Part shown: piece after piece, positions 1 to 5,995 of the stretch
How positions within the stretch are numbered: position 1 is the first letter of the stretch
How the letters are laid out: each line of letters starts with the position of its first letter
DNA from: Gemmatimonadales bacterium
GTDB lineage: Bacteria; Gemmatimonadota; Gemmatimonadetes; Palauibacterales; Palauibacteraceae
Length of the DNA stretch: 8,434 bases
Assembly: GCA_030636765.1 (NCBI GenBank)
Contig: DAOVWI010000087.1
Location: 1 to 8,434, forward strand
Direction: 5' to 3'
The notes under the pieces: generated by a model
What the model saw: only the letters and a program-made list of their open reading frames with translations
Databases searched by the model: none
What the model was told of the DNA's origin: nothing
Made by a program: the position numbers and the translations under genes

Positions 1-1
1 A

Positions 2-220
2 ACCGTATGGGATTCGGGGGAGGAGGCCGCGGAGTTCGAGGAAGCGGTCCGGCGGGCCTTCGAGCGGCGCTACGCCGCGGCGGGCGATGGCGCGCGCAGG
101 GTACAGGTGGATGGTCGCCTCGTGGATGGCCGGCCCGCCGTGCTGATCGTGGACGCGCCCGCGAGCCTGCCGGCCGATTCCATCGCGGCCGTGCTGCGCT
201 TCGAGGTGCGCGGCGGCTGA
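2..220 (+). CDS. C-terminal fragment of an unidentified protein (5' end outside window)
   Basis: An open frame enters from the left edge and ends at TGA 218-220, giving about 72 residues. It starts TVWDSGEEAAEFEEAVRRAF, an acidic amphipathic helix, and ends in a segment rich in Val, Leu and Ala (PAVLIVDAPASLPADSIAAV). It reads as ordinary protein in frame, with no low-complexity bias, and stops 11 bases before the proposed aroB start, as expected for an upstream operon partner. The Trp-Asp-Ser/Ala-rich helix recalls C-termini of large secreted or metalloprotease-like hypothetical proteins of high-GC bacteria, but that is only a resemblance from memory. No catalytic motif is visible in this fragment, so I assign no function. 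Confidence 0.6.
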   Translation, partial: TVWDSGEEAAEFEEAVRRAFERRYAAAGDGARRVQVDGRLVDGRPAVLIVDAPASLPADSIAAVLRFEVRGG

Positions 221-231
221 GAGCCCGATGC

Positions 232-1407
232 GTGGGCGTGACCGGGCAAGTGGCTGAGCGAGGGTCATCGCTCCGCGTAGGCGTACCGGGGCAGGAGCCG
301 GCGGCCTACGAGGTCCGGGTGCAGCGCGGCGGATTCGACGATCTGGCCACGCTCTGCCTTCGGGCCGCACCGGCGCACCGCTACGCGATCATCGCCGACA
401 GCCGGGTCGCGGCGCTGTACGGCCAGCGGGCGCTGGCCGCGTTCGAGCGAGAGGGCAGCCCGGCGCAGCTCTTCGCCTTCCCCGCGGGCGAATGGAACAA
501 GACGCGGGAGGAGTGGGCCCGCCTCTCCGACGAGATGCTGGCCGCCGGCCTCGGGCGGGACGCCGTCGTCGTGGCCCTCGGGGGCGGCGTCACCGGCGAC
601 CTGGCCGGTTTCGTCGCCGCCACTTACATGCGCGGACTGCCGCTCGTCCAGGTACCCACGACGCTGCTCGCGATGCTGGACAGCTCGGTCGGCGGGAAGA
701 CGGGACTCGACACGCATGAGGCCAAGAACCCGATCGGCGCGTTCCACCAGCCTCGCCTCGTCCTCATCGATCCGGACCTGCTCGGCTCGCTGCCGGCCTT
801 TCAGCTCGCCTCCGGCCTGGCCGAGGCCGTCAAGACGGCGGCGATCGCCGATGAGGGCCTGTTCGCTTGGCTGGAGGCTGAGGCGAAGGCCCTCCGCACC
901 GCCGACCTCGATCTCCTCACCGAGCTCATCGGGCGTGCCGTCGCGATCAAGGCAAAGGTGGTGGAGGAAGATCCACAGGAGGCGGGAAGGAGGGAGGTCC
1001 TGAACTTCGGGCACACGATCGGTCACGCGCTGGAGGCACTCGGTGGATACGCCGTCCTGCATGGCGAGGCGGTCGCGTCTGGGATGCGCATCGAGGGCCG
1101 GCTCGGCGAGCTCATGGAGGTAACGGAGATCGGTACGGCGGAGCGTCTCGCGGCGCTGCTGACGGCGTGCGGCCTGGATCGACCGGTGGAGGAGGAATAC
1201 TCTGCCGAGCAGCTGCTCGAGGCGGCGCGCTCCGACAAGAAGGCTCGCGTGGGCGCCATCCGGTGCGTGCTGCTGAGGCGGATTGGCGAGGTGGCCGGCG
1301 GCAAAGACGGGGTGTTCTCTCACGAGATCCCGGCGCAGGAGGTGCTCGGCCTTATACGAGCCGCTTTACGCCTCGCGGGCGACCATGCAGATTCCCTTGG
1401 GCCATGA
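232..1407 (+). CDS. aroB: 3-dehydroquinate synthase
   Basis: AroB converts DAHP to 3-dehydroquinate, the second step of the shikimate pathway, in the cytoplasm, using NAD+ and a divalent metal (Zn or Co). Seen in the sequence: the nucleotide-binding GGGVTGDLAGF near residues 117-127, VPTTLLAMLDSSVGGKTG and KNPIGAFHQP in the middle, and the three expected metal ligands. These are Glu198 (in GLAEAVK), His261 (in NFGHTIGHALE) and His277 (in LHGEAVASGM). Starting from GTG 232 the product is 391 aa, slightly longer than the usual 350-370. GTG 232 is favoured because GAGAG at 219-223 lies 8 bases upstream; GTG 238 and GTG 250 are alternatives. The frame is open further upstream, but that stretch overlaps the previous gene and lacks AroB similarity. 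The stop overlaps the next start (ATGA, 1404-1407), implying translational coupling. Confidence 0.95.
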   Translation: MGVTGQVAERGSSLRVGVPGQEPAAYEVRVQRGGFDDLATLCLRAAPAHRYAIIADSRVAALYGQRALAAFEREGSPAQLFAFPAGEWNKTREEWARLSDEMLAAGLGRDAVVVALGGGVTGDLAGFVAATYMRGLPLVQVPTTLLAMLDSSVGGKTGLDTHEAKNPIGAFHQPRLVLIDPDLLGSLPAFQLASGLAEAVKTAAIADEGLFAWLEAEAKALRTADLDLLTELIGRAVAIKAKVVEEDPQEAGRREVLNFGHTIGHALEALGGYAVLHGEAVASGMRIEGRLGELMEVTEIGTAERLAALLTACGLDRPVEEEYSAEQLLEAARSDKKARVGAIRCVLLRRIGEVAGGKDGVFSHEIPAQEVLGLIRAALRLAGDHADSLGP

Positions 1408-3017
1408 TTGACGACACCACAACCGCTCTGAAAGAGGCGAGCGGGCTGACGCTCGGAACGATTCTCCGGCTTCAGGCGGACAGGCGGCCCGACACGCCCT
1501 TCCTCATCTATGGCGATCGGACCTGGTCCTTCCGCCGGCTCGAGACGGAGTCGACGTCCCTGGCGGCCTCGCTGGCCGGCCTGGGCGTCGAGCCCGGCGA
1601 CCGGATCGCCATCGATCTGCCCAACTGGCCCGAGTTCGTGGTGGCGCTCTTCGCCGCCGGCATGCTTGGCGCGACCGTGGTTCCGCTGAACCCGGAGCAC
1701 GCACCCCGGGACGTCCAGTTCATGCTGCGCAACTCCGAGGCGACGGTGGTGGTGGCGGCCGAGCACTACCTCGGGCGGGACTACCTGCAGCTGTACGAGA
1801 CCCTGCTGGTGGGCCTGCCCGACCTCCAGTACCTGGTGACGGTCGGCGAAGAGGATCTGTGGTACGACGACCGGATCTTCCAGTTCGAGGATCTGGTCTC
1901 GGCCGGTCGGGGGCGGGAGGTGCCGGACGCCGAGCTGGATCCGTACGAGGCACCGTTGGCGATCCTCTACACGGCCGGCACGACCGGGAAGGCGAAGGGC
2001 GTGATGCTCTCCCATGCCAATCTGGTGCGGACCGCGCGCGCCACGGCGGCCTCCTTCGGCCTGCTGCCGGACGACGTGACGCTCTGCTGCGTGCCGCTGT
2101 TCAACATCTTCGGCCTCAGCTCTCTGCTCGGCGCGCTCGTCGCTGGATCCACCGTGGTCCTCCAGGAACGCTTCGAGCCTGCGGAGACGTTGAGGCTTGC
2201 GGAAGCCCGCCGCGCCACGGTGCTGCACGGGGTCCCGACGATGTTCGTGATGATGCTGCGGGAGCCCGGCCGGTCGGAGCGCGATCTCTCGTCGCTTCGA
2301 ACCGGCATCGTGGCCGGCGCGCCGGTGAGCGACGAGCTCGTACGGCAGGCCCGCCGGGAGCTGGCGCCCGACCTGGAGATCGGATACGGGATGACCGAGA
2401 CCTCTCCCACGGTGTCGATGACCTCGCCCGCGGATCCGGAGGAGAAGCGGAGCGGCACGGTGGGCCGGCCGCTCGAGGGCGTTGCCGTTGAGATTCTGGA
2501 TGACGACGGTGGTCGGCTCGCTCCTGGGGTGGTCGGCGAGATTGCGGTGAAGGGATTCAACGTGATGCTCGGCTACTTCCGCCAACCCGGGGAGACGGCG
2601 GCCGCGTTCGCCGAGAGCGGATACCTGCGGACCGGCGACCTTGGTTCGCTGGATGAGAACGGCTATCTGAGCGTCGCCGGACGGGCGGGCGACGAGATCC
2701 TCCGCGGCGGCTACTCCATCCATCCGAGAGAGGTGGAAGACCACCTCAGGTCGCACCCGGCCGTCATGGAGGCGGTGGTCGTCGGGATCCCGAACGAGGT
2801 GCTCGGTGAGCTGATCTGCGCTTGTGTTCAGCCTGTCGAAGGTGCGATCATTACGGAAGAGGAGCTGCGCGAGAGCTGCCGGTCGGCGCTTGCCGGTTAC
2901 AAGGTGCCGGATCTCGTGCGCTTCTTGCAGGTATTCCCCATGACACCGAGTGGGAAGGTGCGGCGTGCCGAAGTGGCAGAAACGGTGCGCGCTGAGCTTT
3001 TGGACTCGGAGGGCTGA
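1404..3017 (+). CDS. Acyl-CoA synthetase / AMP-dependent ligase (FadD-like)
   Basis: This is a class I adenylate-forming enzyme of 537 aa, a full-length size for the family. Such enzymes activate a carboxylic acid as acyl-AMP and usually transfer it to CoA. Motifs in order: the phosphate-binding loop YTAGTTGKAKG near residue 189, GYGMTETSP at 327-335 (A5), YLRTGDLG around Asp412 (A7), GRAGDEILRGGYSIHPREVE around 427-446 (A8 hinge), and TPSGKVRR with the adenylation lysine at about Lys518 (A10). All key positions are intact. The A8 motif has Gly-Asp where Lys-Asp is common, and the P-loop has KAKG rather than xPKG; both are tolerated variations. The start is ATG 1404, which overlaps the aroB stop and has no clear Shine-Dalgarno of its own, so translation probably depends on aroB. 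The acyl substrate cannot be read from sequence: a medium/long-chain fatty acid is the default, and an aromatic acid is possible given aroB next door. Confidence 0.9.
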   Translation: MIDDTTTALKEASGLTLGTILRLQADRRPDTPFLIYGDRTWSFRRLETESTSLAASLAGLGVEPGDRIAIDLPNWPEFVVALFAAGMLGATVVPLNPEHAPRDVQFMLRNSEATVVVAAEHYLGRDYLQLYETLLVGLPDLQYLVTVGEEDLWYDDRIFQFEDLVSAGRGREVPDAELDPYEAPLAILYTAGTTGKAKGVMLSHANLVRTARATAASFGLLPDDVTLCCVPLFNIFGLSSLLGALVAGSTVVLQERFEPAETLRLAEARRATVLHGVPTMFVMMLREPGRSERDLSSLRTGIVAGAPVSDELVRQARRELAPDLEIGYGMTETSPTVSMTSPADPEEKRSGTVGRPLEGVAVEILDDDGGRLAPGVVGEIAVKGFNVMLGYFRQPGETAAAFAESGYLRTGDLGSLDENGYLSVAGRAGDEILRGGYSIHPREVEDHLRSHPAVMEAVVVGIPNEVLGELICACVQPVEGAIITEEELRESCRSALAGYKVPDLVRFLQVFPMTPSGKVRRAEVAETVRAELLDSEG

Positions 3018-3019
3018 CG

Positions 3020-3046
3020 CCGCCGCATAACGTGTTGTCTCGGCGG
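3020..3046 (+). terminator. Weak hairpin just after the acyl-CoA synthetase gene
   Basis: CCGCCG at 3020-3025 pairs with CGGCGG at 3041-3046 around a 15-base loop, starting three bases after the stop. There is no T-run after it. It could help end the aroB transcript, but a 6-bp GC stem is common by chance in this composition. Confidence 0.2.
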
Positions 3047-3121
3047 AGCGGGTCAGCCCAGCGGTCGGCCGCCGGGTTCGCGTCGGGGTTTCGGCGCCCG
3101 GAATCCGCCGGCACTGAAGCA

Positions 3122-3141
3122 AGAGGCCCCGGTCGGCCTCT
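3122..3141 (+). terminator. Perfect 7-bp inverted repeat, candidate terminator of the aroB-ligase unit
   Basis: AGAGGCC (3122-3128) and GGCCTCT (3135-3141) form a perfect stem around the loop CCGGTC. The position, 105 bases after the ligase stop and before a new gene, suits a rho-independent terminator. The tail is TATGACGAGA rather than a U-run, so termination is unproven. It could instead be the first stem of the structured leader that follows. Confidence 0.45.
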
Positions 3142-3153
3142 ATGACGAGAAAA

Positions 3154-3276
3154 GGGAGAGACTCCCCGTACCATCCCCCTCGGAGGCTCCGAGGGCGAGG
3201 TCGGGGGGCCTCTCGCCCGCGACGACGGGTACTCCCGCGGCGGGTTACTTCTGCAGAACGTAAAAGGCGAGAGGTA
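3154..3276 (+). promoter_or_regulatory. Structured 5' leader with alternative hairpins and RBS sequestration
   Basis: Four inverted repeats lie in this leader. P1: GGGAG 3154-3158 with CTCCC 3162-3166. P2: CCCTCGGA 3177-3184 with TCCGAGGG 3188-3195. P3: GGGCGAG 3193-3199 with CTCGCCC 3212-3218. P4: CCTCTCGCC 3209-3217 with GGCGAGAGG 3266-3274, nine perfect pairs covering the purine-rich stretch directly before ATG 3277. A small CGGG-TACT-CCCG hairpin (3226-3237) sits inside the P4 loop. P2 and P3 share bases 3193-3195, and P3 and P4 share 3212-3217, so P2 is compatible with P4 (start site hidden) while P3 excludes both (start site free). That is the logic of a translational attenuator or riboswitch-like element. 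The pairings are seen in the sequence; the regulation is inference. I recognise no known riboswitch family and no convincing promoter. Confidence 0.4.
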
Positions 3277-5328
3277 ATGAACGAAGACTACACGGCGGCG
3301 CCACAGGCGCCCGCCAGACAGCGACCCCCATCCCAGAACGCCGCCCTCCTTATCGACTTCGACAACGTCACCATGGCCATCAGGTCGAACCTGGCCCAGG
3401 AACTGCGCAGGCTCTTGGACTCGGACATCATCCGTGGCAAGGTGTCGATCCAGCGTGCCTATGCGGACTGGAGGCGGTATCCGCAGTACGTTGTCCCGCT
3501 GTCGGAGGCGTCGATCGACCTGATCTTCGCCCCGGCGTACGGATCCACCAAGAAGAACTCGACGGACATCCGGCTGGCGATCGACGCACTGGAGATCGTC
3601 TTCACGCGCCCCGAGATCGGCACGTTCATCCTCCTTTCAGGAGACTCGGACTTCTCGAGTATGGTTCTGAAGCTGAAGGAGTACGGGAAGTACGTGATCG
3701 GCGTCGGGCTCCAGGAGTCCGCTTCCGATCTCCTCATGCAGAACTGCGACGAGTACTACAGCTACAACAGCCTTTCCGGGCTCACTTCCGTCGCGGACAT
3801 GAAGCACGTGAGTCTCGGTCCGTGGGAGCTGTGCGAGCGAGCGCTCGAAAGAATGGTTCAGCGCCACGATGTCATGCGCTCGGATCGGTTGAAGCAGGTG
3901 CTGGTCGAGCTGGATCCGTCGTTCGACGAGAAGGCGATCGGCTTCACCAAGTTCAACAAGTACCTGGCCGAGGCGAGCTCTCGCGGCCTCATCACGCTCC
4001 GCAAGCTGGAGAACGGCCAGTTTGAGGTTGGCGTCCCGAAGAAACGGACCGCTGGCAACGGGGCGGGGGTCATGTACGCGGAAGGACCCGTATCGGACGG
4101 AGAGGCGGAGGCTCCGAAAGCGCGGCGTCCCTCGCGGGGCCGGGCGCGACGCTCCGGTAAGCCGGCGGCGGAGACCGGGCAAAGGGCCCGAACAGGATCC
4201 GAGAGCGCGCGGGCCGCCCCCGCGGTGGCGGATGCCCAGCCGAGCGGGACGGCCATCGGTCTCAGGGAGGCGTACCAGCTGCTGCGCGACGCGGTCGGAT
4301 CGGTCTCGCGCGGCGAGGAAGGTGCGCGGGATTCGGAGGTCAAGCGGGAGATACTCAGGCGCCGCCCTGATTTCGACGAAGCGGCCATCGGGTTCAGCAA
4401 GTTCAGCCGCTTCCTGAAGCAGGCGCACGACGAGGAGATCGTGAACCTGGTCAAGGGCGACGAAGGCAACTACCGCATCTCGCCGGCAGAGGACGAGCAG
4501 GAAGCCGTCAAGAGGCGCCGTGGGCGCCGCAGCGGTCGGAAGGATCGAGCCCCAGCGGCGAAGGCCGAGGCTCCAGTTCCTGATGCTTCGGCTGTGGACG
4601 ATGCGATTGCCCCCGAGGAGGTGGTTGTCCCGGAGGAGACGGCTGCCCCCGAGGAGACGGCTGCCCCCGAGGAGATGGCTGCCCCCGAGAAGGCGGCTGG
4701 GCCCGAGGAGGCCGCTGCGCCCCAGCGGCGCGAGACCCGGCCCAGGGCACGGGGCCTCGGGCGACATCGCCGGGGCGCGCGCGGAGGCGGAACGGCCCAG
4801 CCGGCTCTGAAGAAGCCGGTCGGGCAGACCAAAGAGCGAGAGCCGATCGAGGAAGCGCCTGCCGACGAGCCCGCTCAGGTCGACCTCGATCTGAAGGCGA
4901 CCTCGCCTTCGGCGGAGCCGCCTGCCAAGAGCCGCCGCCCCGAGGGGGTGCCTACGGGTCTCGGTGGCTTCCGGCGGGGTCGCCGGGGCGGTGGAGGTGC
5001 GCCGGCCCAGGCGCGCAGCTCAGGCGCCGGCGCGGATCAAAGGGCGGAGGCTTCCGGCCAGCAGGCTGCCCCGGCCAAGCCCGATGCTTTCTCCGGCGAC
5101 GGCCGATCCGGCGAGCGCGACGCCGGCGAGCGGGACGCGGTCGAGCACATGGTCGGGCACTACAAGGGTGTCGGGCGAAAGACCGCCGAGCGCCTGGTGG
5201 AGGAGCTTGGAGCCGGCGTCTTCGACGTGATCGACAGCGATCCCGGCCGGATCGGAAAGATCCTCTCCGAGCGGCGGGCGGCTGCGGTGATCGCGGGGCG
5301 AGCGGCGGAGCGCGAGACCGGCGAGTAG
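3277..5328 (+). CDS. NYN-domain (PIN-like) ribonuclease with two LOTUS/OST-HTH domains, Arg/Gly-rich linker and C-terminal HhH
   Basis: A 683-aa protein that probably acts on RNA. Residues 22-170 form a NYN/LabA-type PIN-like nuclease domain with its acidic residues present: Asp27 and Asp29 (LLIDFDN), Asp97 (KKNSTDIRLAID), Asp123 and Asp125 (LLSGDSDFS). LOTUS/OST-HTH domains lie at about 183-251 and 328-401; each carries FDExAIGF[ST]KF. Basic patches follow each one (281-299 and 412-424). Next comes a disordered region with hexapeptide APEETA repeats (445-480) and two RG-rich boxes (about 493-505 and 561-576). Residues 620-680 form a helix-hairpin-helix unit (YKGVGRKTAERLVEELG). NYN plus LOTUS is a known pairing of RNA-binding nucleases (MARF1-like); the C-terminal HhH suggests nucleic-acid contact. 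ATG 3277 is chosen because the NYN fold begins soon after it and purine-rich stretches precede it (AAAAGG 3262-3267, GAGAGG 3269-3274). In-frame ATG 3142 would add 45 Arg-rich residues and has no Shine-Dalgarno. No signal peptide or membrane segment is seen. The cellular role is unknown. Confidence 0.88.
   Translation: MNEDYTAAPQAPARQRPPSQNAALLIDFDNVTMAIRSNLAQELRRLLDSDIIRGKVSIQRAYADWRRYPQYVVPLSEASIDLIFAPAYGSTKKNSTDIRLAIDALEIVFTRPEIGTFILLSGDSDFSSMVLKLKEYGKYVIGVGLQESASDLLMQNCDEYYSYNSLSGLTSVADMKHVSLGPWELCERALERMVQRHDVMRSDRLKQVLVELDPSFDEKAIGFTKFNKYLAEASSRGLITLRKLENGQFEVGVPKKRTAGNGAGVMYAEGPVSDGEAEAPKARRPSRGRARRSGKPAAETGQRARTGSESARAAPAVADAQPSGTAIGLREAYQLLRDAVGSVSRGEEGARDSEVKREILRRRPDFDEAAIGFSKFSRFLKQAHDEEIVNLVKGDEGNYRISPAEDEQEAVKRRRGRRSGRKDRAPAAKAEAPVPDASAVDDAIAPEEVVVPEETAAPEETAAPEEMAAPEKAAGPEEAAAPQRRETRPRARGLGRHRRGARGGGTAQPALKKPVGQTKEREPIEEAPADEPAQVDLDLKATSPSAEPPAKSRRPEGVPTGLGGFRRGRRGGGGAPAQARSSGAGADQRAEASGQQAAPAKPDAFSGDGRSGERDAGERDAVEHMVGHYKGVGRKTAERLVEELGAGVFDVIDSDPGRIGKILSERRAAAVIAGRAAERETGE
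4609..4716 (+). repeat. Six 18-bp tandem repeats encoding APEETA-type hexapeptides
   Basis: Six in-frame 18-base units run from 4609 to 4716, with consensus GCCCCCGAGGAGACGGCT. Copies 2-4 are nearly identical; the outer copies are diverged. They encode a Pro-Glu-rich acidic linker (residues 445-480) of the NYN-LOTUS protein. The near identity at DNA level in the centre suggests recent slippage or unequal exchange, so copy number may vary between strains. Confidence 0.85.
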
Positions 5329-5330
5329 CC

Positions 5331-5380
5331 GGGAAGCGACGGGCGGCGAAGCAACGGGCCGGGAAGCAACGGGCCGGGAA
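5331..5380 (+). repeat. 15-bp tandem repeat between the NYN-LOTUS and glycosylase genes
   Basis: Units of 15 bases begin at 5331, 5346 and 5361, with a partial fourth at 5376. The consensus is GGGAAGCAACGGGCC. The second and third copies differ at one position; the first is more diverged. The array starts two bases after the NYN-LOTUS stop. In the downstream glycosylase frame it would read as repeated REATG pentapeptides, but nothing shows that it is translated. Confidence 0.8.
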
Positions 5381-5381
5381 G

Positions 5382-5406
5382 CCGGCCGGCTGCCGGCCGC
5401 GGCCGG
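5382..5406 (+). terminator. GC-only hairpin after the NYN-LOTUS gene
   Basis: CCGGCCG 5382-5388 pairs with CGGCCGG 5400-5406 around an 11-base loop. A competing stem is GCCGGC 5381-5386 with GCCGGC 5392-5397. There is no T-run directly after; TTTTT appears only at 5441-5445, probably inside coding sequence. It could slow or partly end transcription, or simply reflect GC bias. Confidence 0.25.
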
Positions 5407-5464
5407 TGCGGACCCGGCTCTGAGCCCCCTCTCGAGTGGCTTTTTCGCCCGCCCGGCCCGAGAG

Positions 5465-5995
5465 GTGGCACGCGACCTCCTCGGTCGCATCGTGATCTCG
5501 GAAAGCCCGGAGGGTCGGGCCAGCGGCCGCATCGTGGAGACCGAGGCGTACACGGGCCCTGAGGATCCCGCCTCTCACGCTGCCGCTCGCATCGGGCGCA
5601 CCGAAAGGAACGATCCCCTCTTCGGCCCGCCAGGGACGGCGTACATCCACCTGAATTACGGTGTGCACTGGTGCCTGAACGTCGTGACGGACCGGGAGGA
5701 TCACCCGGCAGCGGTGCTGATCCGGGCGCTGGAGCCGCTGGAGGGCTCCAGGCTCATGTGTGCGCGCCGGGGCCGTGACGACCTGACGAACGGTCCGGGC
5801 CGGCTCACACAGGCCCTCGCGATCGGCCCACACCATCAACGACACTACTTGGATCGACCGCCCCTGTGGATCGGCGAGGGAGCACCGGTCGCGGACGAGG
5901 AAGTGGTGAGAGCGGTCCGGGTCGGGATCTCCAGGGCCAGGGGGCGGAAACTCCGATTCTACGTCGAGGGGATCTCGTGGGTGTCACGCGCCTGA
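5465..5995 (+). CDS. DNA-3-methyladenine glycosylase (AAG/MPG family); coding homology extends upstream to about 5420
   Basis: A base-excision repair enzyme that removes alkylated purines such as 3-methyladenine by cleaving the N-glycosidic bond, leaving an abasic site. Counting from GTG 5465, the catalytic Glu27 and Tyr29 (VETEAY) and His38 (GPEDPASH) align with Glu125, Tyr127 and His136 of human AAG. YIHLNYGVHWCLNV, LIRALEPLEG and LTNGPGRLTQALAI are the other family blocks. From GTG 5465 the product is 176 aa, short for the family. In the same frame directly upstream, 5423-5464 reads SPLSSGFFARPARE, which runs on into VARDLLG and matches the family's usual N-terminus, so GTG 5465 is almost certainly internal. 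No ATG, GTG or TTG exists between the in-frame stop at 5288-5290 and 5465. CTG 5420 would give 191 aa, the normal length. The interval given is the minimal one. The 3' end overlaps the dipeptidase start by 19 bases. Confidence 0.9.
   Translation: MARDLLGRIVISESPEGRASGRIVETEAYTGPEDPASHAAARIGRTERNDPLFGPPGTAYIHLNYGVHWCLNVVTDREDHPAAVLIRALEPLEGSRLMCARRGRDDLTNGPGRLTQALAIGPHHQRHYLDRPPLWIGEGAPVADEEVVRAVRVGISRARGRKLRFYVEGISWVSRA
5966..5971 (+). promoter_or_regulatory. Shine-Dalgarno GAGGGG that fixes the dipeptidase start at GTG 5977
   Basis: GAGGGG lies five bases before GTG 5977, inside the 3' end of the glycosylase gene. It supports a GTG start and explains how the dipeptidase is translated despite the overlap. 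Confidence 0.6.

Noticed and set aside
7..231. N-terminal extension of aroB to ATG 7
   Set aside because: It would overlap the upstream gene almost entirely and adds a Gly/Arg-rich stretch unlike any AroB N-terminus.
265..1323. Antisense open frame opposite aroB
   Set aside because: The + strand has intact AroB motifs throughout; the antisense product shows only composition bias.
3018..3121. Integron-like or mobile-element remnant suggested by GCATAACGTGTT
   Set aside because: No paired attC boxes, no integrase or transposase, and no flanking duplications are present.
1320..3122. Long antisense open frame (about 600 codons) opposite the acyl-CoA synthetase
   Set aside because: It mirrors a well-supported gene in GC-rich DNA, where antisense stops are rare. 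The translation is rich in Arg, His and Gln, with no recognisable domain.
3193..3244. Possible G-quadruplex in the NYN-LOTUS leader
   Set aside because: G-runs at 3193-3195, 3203-3208, 3227-3229 and 3242-3244 are too unevenly spaced for a convincing canonical quadruplex, and several are used by better stems.
3637..4767. Antisense open frame with repeated LLGGS-type residues
   Set aside because: The apparent repeats are the reverse complement of the 18-bp PEE-encoding repeats of the NYN-LOTUS gene.
4952..5845. Antisense open frame spanning the NYN-LOTUS end and the glycosylase
   Set aside because: It covers two real + strand genes. Its Cys-Phe-Pro-Ala-Arg repeats come from the 15-bp intergenic array read backwards.
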